A DNA stretch of 64,000 nt from positions 1,324,501 through 1,388,500 of the forward strand of contig NW_026515433.1 in the NCBI RefSeq assembly GCF_014898815.1, written 5' to 3'. The notes beneath the pieces were generated by a model. That model was given only the letters and a program-made list of their open reading frames with translations, was not told the origin of the DNA and searched no databases. The first letter of the stretch is position 1, and each line of letters starts with the position of its first letter. Made by a program: the position numbers and the translations under genes. The DNA comes from Panonychus citri (Eukaryota > Arthropoda > Arachnida > Trombidiformes > Tetranychidae). Shown piece after piece: positions 58,765 through 64,000 of the stretch.

Positions 58765-60296
58765 AAAAATTCATACCGTCCTTACGTCTATTGAAAAGAT
58801 ACTCAATTAGTAACTTTTTTCTACTTTTTTTTAACTAATATTAATTAATATTCATTGCTCGACGAGATAGAGAAAAAGAATTATCAATATTTAAACAATC
58901 GTCGTCGATTGTCTTTATACAACAACCGAACGAGCGTAACAACCAAATATCCGGACTTTTGACGCTTTACCATTTCTAGGCTATTTATCAGGTCAGGCTT
59001 ATTTTCTTCGCGATTCAACAGAGAAAATGTGTAAGTTTTGGTTTGTTCTGATTCGGAACTTTTCCATATAGCCGTTACCAAGAGTGGCCTCTCCACGTCG
59101 GAAAAGTGATACATTTAAATGCAAAATTTTTTTCGATACATTTTTTCCGACCATTAAAGCTCTAAAATTATCAAAAAATCCGTGCAAATCATCTTTTTGA
59201 TCTAACTTTTAATTCAACACTAAGCGGCATTCAAAGGTGCATACTTATCCCGTTAACTTTCACATGAAATTTTTGGCCTTTGCAGATTGTCTTGAAATTA
59301 AGTCCTAGTAAATTCACGATATTTAGGCCAATTTAATCTTTATCGTTAGTTCTTCAACATGTCTATCATAAGATCAATTAATCTACTGAATGAAACAAAT
59401 CGGATCAGATAGTACATTGAGATGAATTTTTTGTCTTAATAGCCATTCTAATTTCTTAGGATTAACCAAAGTATTATAATTACTCGAGTTTTATAACTGA
59501 CGTGTAGAGTCACAGGCAAAATCCCGTCTTTTTCAGATATTTCCATGTTAAATTCATGGAAATTCGTTATTTCACCGTTATCCGTAACATTTTAAGCTGG
59601 TTAATTACAGTCTGTAGAATGTCACCAAAGTTGTCAAGAAATCAATAAATATCCGAATAATTAAATGAATAGACAGTATAATAAACAGGGCTGTTTTCGC
59701 TGATGATTTTGCGATATTCTCAGCATTTAAGAGTCGTCGTCGAGATTATTTCGGCTCAAATCTATTTTAAATTTTGTCCATATTCTCTGTTAAATTTTGC
59801 TTAAACTTTTTTGCTCTTTAGAGAAACAATAGTTTCGAAATTGGAAACACGAAAACGACGTTTATCGCACATTATTTGGACCTTGAAGAAGAAAATTTTA
59901 ATCACAAGACAGGAGATTAACAAAGGTTTGATTTCGAGAGATAGACGAATATTCGAATGACAAAAGTGTAAGTTCCAAATTAATTGATAGTTATTATCTT
60001 AATCAAATAGAAATAAATCAGGTAATTGAATAAAAAAAGTGCCGTTGTCTAATATTTGGTGTGTAAACTCAGTTAATAATTGTAAAGAGAATACTGAAAG
60101 AAAAATCAAAAATTTTTTTGAAAGAATCGTTATTCACATTTTTTGAGAGATTTAATTCAGTGAATGAATAAATTAAAAACAAAAATCAAGTTGCTGACTT
60201 AACTTGAGGTTTATTTCAAATTACATGTTTAGTTTGTGATGGAGAATAAATTAGGTAGATGAACATTATAAGTTAAACCAATTGAGATAAAAGTTC
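58765..60296. other. Array spacer, copies 7-8
   Basis: No gene recognised. The first part is a diverged copy of the spacer at about 52905-53290. Two overlapping minus-strand frames at 58884-59187 have protein-like stretches (NREENKPDLINSLEMVK) and could be the relic of an unknown gene, but nothing further supports them. Confidence 0.45.
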
Positions 60297-60766
60297 TTAG
60301 TTTTTCCATCCGTGATTATGACCATGACCGTGACCATGACCGTTATCGTGTCCATGTGATTTCCATCCAGTGCTTTTGTCTCGTGAATCGTAAAGTTCAG
60401 TCCATCCCTTGTCGTGTTTTCCCCAGCCACCGTGCTTGACCTAAGATGTTTAATATTTCATATAAAAAATTAGAACCATTGGCAAGATTAACTAATCACA
60501 GGAACTTACATCAACTTTGTATCCGATTTTACCATGTTGATGATGACCACCCCAGTGATTGTCCTTCTTCCATGGGTCAGCCATGGTGGCAGAAACAGCG
60601 AGGATAACGAAAAGAGCGACAATCTAACAGAATCACAGAGAGAAAGAGAAAAAGAGAGAAAGAGAGAAAAAGTGACATTAGATCATTTAAATAATAACAA
60701 TATCCAAAAGTGTTTGTTATCCAAATCGATTGATTGTTTAAGTGAACTCACAGCGAAAACTTTCAT
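60297..60766 (-). CDS. His/Gly-rich small secreted protein, copy 8
   Basis: Exons 60766-60752, 60623-60510 and 60440-60297, phase 0, 90 residues. The leader ends SATMA, the mature part starts DPWKKDNHWGG and includes HGKIGYKVD and VKHGGWG; the C-terminus is GHGHGHGHNHGWKN with one extra His. Intron 1 has a longer GAGAAAGAG tract. This is the last array member before RAD9, which is transcribed away from it. Confidence 0.87.
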
Positions 60767-60848
60767 TTTGATTATTAGTTGTTGATTGTTTGTTGATTCA
60801 CAAATAAAGAATTGATTTAATTGTTGTTTGTTGGTTGACTGTTAACTC

Positions 60849-60913
60849 GAACTGATACTTTCAACCATCTAAACACGTCGATTTTAAGCAAAAAACAACA
60901 CTCGAGGCGGAGG
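60849..60913 (-). promoter_or_regulatory. Core promoter of secreted-protein copy 8 (variant TATA)
   Basis: GGCGGAG box and ACTGA initiator are kept, but TTATA is changed to TTTTAAG on the plus strand (CTTAAAA on the minus strand), a weaker TATA-like word. Confidence 0.6.
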
Positions 60914-61314
60914 CCAAATCACAACGAATTCGCAACTTCATCTGTACAACGATTGTCCCTCCTTCGAGTCGAAAATAACTCCACGATTACAATAAAGTTA
61001 ACAGTTCAAACAAACACCGATAGCATCTCGTAATCACACCACATTTAACCAACAAAAATCAAAGCAAATTCAACCGTGACAATCGCAATTACAACAATTA
61101 TGTTAAAGTTAATTATCAATTTACTTTTCAATCAAATCTCCATGGAAACGAATGTCTGAGTTTCCAATTTCTAGCGCCATCTGATGGGAACTTTTGTTCT
61201 TCCATTTGATTGGATAAGCGGTAAAATTGATGACATTTCATTTTGTTTACTTTTTGTTGATCTGATTCTTCAAACTAAATTCAGTTTATTATCGAGATTA
61301 ATTGTGTCGATATC
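60914..61314. other. Divergent upstream region of copy 8 and RAD9
   Basis: Its left part resembles the spacer upstream of copy 2. The RAD9 promoter should lie here; no TATA box was picked out. Confidence 0.4.
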
Positions 61315-63661
61315 ATGTCATTTTCCTGTAAAATTAGTAATCTGGGAATCAAATGTAAGTAGTTAAAAGACTTTTGACCTTTTATTCGGAAAATATGTTC
61401 TATTTACGTGAAATTTTGCCTCCATTTGTGTTGAACCTGTTGTAATATTTTTCTCTTCTCTATTTAATTTAATTTTAGCTTTTGCTCAAGCAATTAATTC
61501 TTGTTGTAAATTGGGTGAAGACATTTATTTAGATGCTACTCCTGCCAAGGTGAGATTGGAATTAACTGTCTTTGTTTAATTTGTTCTAATTGTAATTTTT
61601 CTAATCTCTTTCTTTGTTTCGTATCAGTTGACCATCAAAGTCCTAAATGAACCTTATAAATCAGCCTTCATGTTGGTCTCTTTTGATAGCGATTTTTTTG
61701 AAAACTATGAAGTGGAAGGACGATTAGCCGTTAACAATGACAATTCCATGATTGAGGATTCCCAAAATAATGGAAATCGCTCAGTTAACAATAGAGATGC
61801 CAAAGTAACTTGTAAACTAAAGACTCGGGTAAAATTTCATCATCTTCATTTTCAACCTCCTTCTTGTTGATTTCATTAACTAATTTGTGTTTTCTTTTTG
61901 TTTCCATCGACAGTCATGTTTATTAGCTTTCAAAAAGGAGAAAACTTTGTCCAAAAATCTAGACTATTGTGAGATTAAGATCAAATCTTCCCGTGATACA
62001 GCTCAGTTCAAATTCACATACAACTCAAGTAAACTCATCTTTTTGGCCTTTTCTATTTCCGCTGATTTATTGACCTTTGTAAATGTTTTCATTTTCTTTC
62101 AATTTTTTCATCTAGAATGTGTCAAAACTATGGATTTACCTTTGGGTGGTGATGGATTAGATGTCAATGATGATATTTTCCAGAAAGGAAAACATAAAGT
62201 GACCTGTAAATCGAGGTAGTTATTCCTGTTTGATTGTTTCAACTGATTGTAACGTTAATTTTTGATTTCAATTCTCAGGATTTTAGCTGATATTTTGACT
62301 TATTTTGCCAAAGAAGATGAATATGTCACTATGAAGGCGATGCCGCAATCAATTGATTTTGAGACCCATTTTGTAGACAGTTGAGTTAATTGTTACTTAT
62401 TTGTTTAATCACAGTTTGCTAATCCTTAATTGTTTTCTTTTCATCCATTTATTCAGGAGATAAAAGTGGAAAATTAACCAAAACTAATATTGACATCGAT
62501 GAATTTGATGCTTACAATGTTTCAGATGAAATTTTTCTCACATTTTCTCTCCGACTAATCAGAGTAAATAGATTTTTTTTCTCTCTAAATTGTTGGATTA
62601 GTTGATTAGTTTTTAAAATCTATCATGTTCTCTTCTTTTCAGCCTTTTCTTTCCTTCTGTTCAATTCGAATTCCAGAGATTGACATTTATATGGATGGTT
62701 CTAATCAGTAAGCAATTCGTTACCAAATTAACTGTATTTTCTGATTATTTTTCCTTCTTATTTTCCATAGGCCAATCTGCTTTAATGCCGAATCTCCTCC
62801 CCACACTAAGATATCGCTCGCGCTGGCAACTTTAGATGTTAATCATCCAAATGCAACTAGAAATTCATCTAGAAGCTCAGTAATGTATCAAACAACCCGT
62901 TCATCACAACAAGGGAAGGTAACACAGGAAATTCAACTCGACGAAATCGATTCTCATCTCAACATAGTCAACCATCAATATCTAACACACAAAATTCAAG
63001 GCATTCACATTCAAGTTGGAATCAGGATGATCAAGATCTTGTTGATGAACGTGTAATAAGTAACGAGGAGCATCACAATTCAGTTGGTTCAGATCGAAAT
63101 AGAGAGGAAAATTCAAGAATCAATGAAAATACCAATCAAAATACAAGTGAAAATATCAACCAGAATATTAATACAACACCAACACCAACACTAGCACCAG
63201 AACCAGAACCAGAGCCAGAGCCAGCACCAGCATCAGCACCAGCACCAGAACCAACACCAACACCAACAGACCCCGAAGATTACGATATGATGGACGATGA
63301 TGATGACTTTTTATTTGACAATTTTGATGATCAATTTCCAAATGAATCAATCAACGGAAACAATTCACAAACTAATTCAGCTCAAACTGACCGACAGGCT
63401 GAAGATGTACCAGTTTCCCTCGAAAGCAATATCCCATCAAGTGTCGCTTCATCACAACAACTTAGCCTTAATCTAATCAACGGACGCCAACCGACATCAA
63501 CTCCTCTCCCATCAACACCATCAAACTTTGGCCCTCGAGCTCCTGATGACTATTGGATGTCACTACCAATAAATGACCAAGAAGCCAGTGACGATGACCT
63601 CTTAGTACCACCAACCGATGATGAGCAAGATACAAGTACGGGAGAATCCGATTCATTTTAA
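61315..63661 (+). CDS. RAD9A: RAD9-like 9-1-1 checkpoint clamp subunit
   Basis: Nine exons: 61315-61354, 61479-61549, 61628-61828, 61914-62028, 62116-62215, 62279-62379, 62457-62563, 62643-62707 and 62771-63661. Phases agree through exon 8. The N-terminus aligns with RAD9 blocks: SFAQAINSCCKLGEDIYLD, LTIKVLNEPYKSAFMLVSF with FFENY, then LKTRSCLLAFKKEKTL; DILTYFAKEDEY and SLALATLDVN correspond to later clamp strands. RAD9 forms a PCNA-like ring with HUS1 and RAD1 and activates ATR signalling at damaged DNA. The tail is long (about 280 residues), Gln/Asn/Ser-rich with a Pro-Glu run and an acidic YDMMDDDDDFLFDNFDD stretch, and it ends TSTGESDSF, acidic and Ser-rich like the TOPBP1-binding RAD9 terminus. 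Exon 9 needs a frame change of two bases between about 62860 and 62950, explained by a very short intron or a one-base sequence error. Length is about 550 residues against 391 in humans. Confidence 0.82.
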
Positions 63662-64000
63662 TCAAACAATCTATTCTCTTAACAATCAGCGAAACACAAC
63701 GAAACACAATCAAAACCAAACGAAAGTTCAACAATTTACAATCAACTCACTAAGTGATCTAATTTTCTATCGCCTCGTTTAAAAAAAAATTAATAGTCTT
63801 TATGTAATCTTATTACCCTATCAATGTAAATCTATTCAATCTATTATCTTCATCAATCAAATTAATTCAAATCAACTAAATTGATTGGATTTAAAATCAA
63901 CTAACAATCAACCAAGAAAAAGCCGAAAACAACAAAAGCTTTTAAAGCTTCATGAGTTTTTTTCTTCATCAAAACCATGTAAAGAAAACAACAAATTCTT
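63662..64000. other. RAD9 3' flank to window end
   Basis: AT-rich probable 3' UTR with CGAAACACAA words; nothing else recognised. Confidence 0.45.

Noticed and set aside
58884..59187. Two overlapping minus-strand frames of 60-76 aa
   Set aside because: Protein-like in places but without start context, splice sites or similarity; kept only as a possible relic in the spacer note.
63168..63350. Minus-strand Leu/Val repeat frame
   Set aside because: Shadow of the Pro-Glu/Pro-Ala run in the RAD9 tail.

Overview
The window is nuclear DNA of a small-genome animal, most likely an arthropod and plausibly an acariform mite of the spider-mite type. Four things point there: genes split by short GT-AG introns (often 50-120 bp), AT-rich noncoding DNA saturated with TTAATTGTT/AACAATTAA words, a monofunctional PHM as in arthropods, and TTAGG-type telomere-like words. 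The species assignment is inference; no rRNA, tRNA or mitochondrial sequence was recognised.

Layout. 1-2262 is an AT-rich satellite of 77-bp hairpin-forming monomers arranged in an exact 419-bp higher-order repeat, with a foldback element inside it. 3405-5406 is a frame-broken gene joining a TRAF-like zinc finger to a REXO4-like 3'-5' exonuclease. 5607-7027 holds two candidate minus-strand exons separated by a 96/106-bp minisatellite. 7407-7780 is a small unrecognised minus-strand gene, divergent from an intact PHM gene (7925-9524). 10599-12011 (-) is a short ATAD5/Elg1-like PCNA unloader. 15444-20164 is a nine-exon SLC26 anion transporter. At 21.6-23.9 kb a small His/Gly-rich secreted-protein gene (+) lies tail to tail with a CDK20-like kinase gene (-); the pair is bracketed by 310-bp direct repeats. 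25.3-30.5 kb is a decayed, collinear duplicate of the middle of the gene at 38374-46509 (-), an EVA-1/EVA1C-like receptor with two SUEL lectin domains. 30.5-38.4 kb is gene-poor.

46.9-60.8 kb is a tandem array of seven more minus-strand copies of the His/Gly-rich secreted-protein gene, plus a truncated 3' remnant and a promoter that has lost its gene. Inserted in it are an unrecognised 160-aa ORF and an inverted, N-terminally truncated copy of the CDK20-like kinase. 61315-63661 is a RAD9-like 9-1-1 clamp subunit with a long disordered tail.

PHM, ATAD5, SLC26, CDK20, EVA-1 and RAD9 are housekeeping or signalling genes with no evident joint pathway, although ATAD5 and RAD9 both act around DNA sliding clamps. 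The lineage-specific part is the His/Gly-rich family. All copies share a three-exon structure, a signal peptide, a C-terminal GH/GY dipeptide tract of variable length and a promoter block (CTCCGCC box, TATA, TCAGT initiator). The array shows unequal crossing-over, inverted duplication and copy decay. Several near-identical duplicates differ only by short indels, so some may be assembly or consensus artefacts; apparent lesions in copy 4 should be read with that caution.
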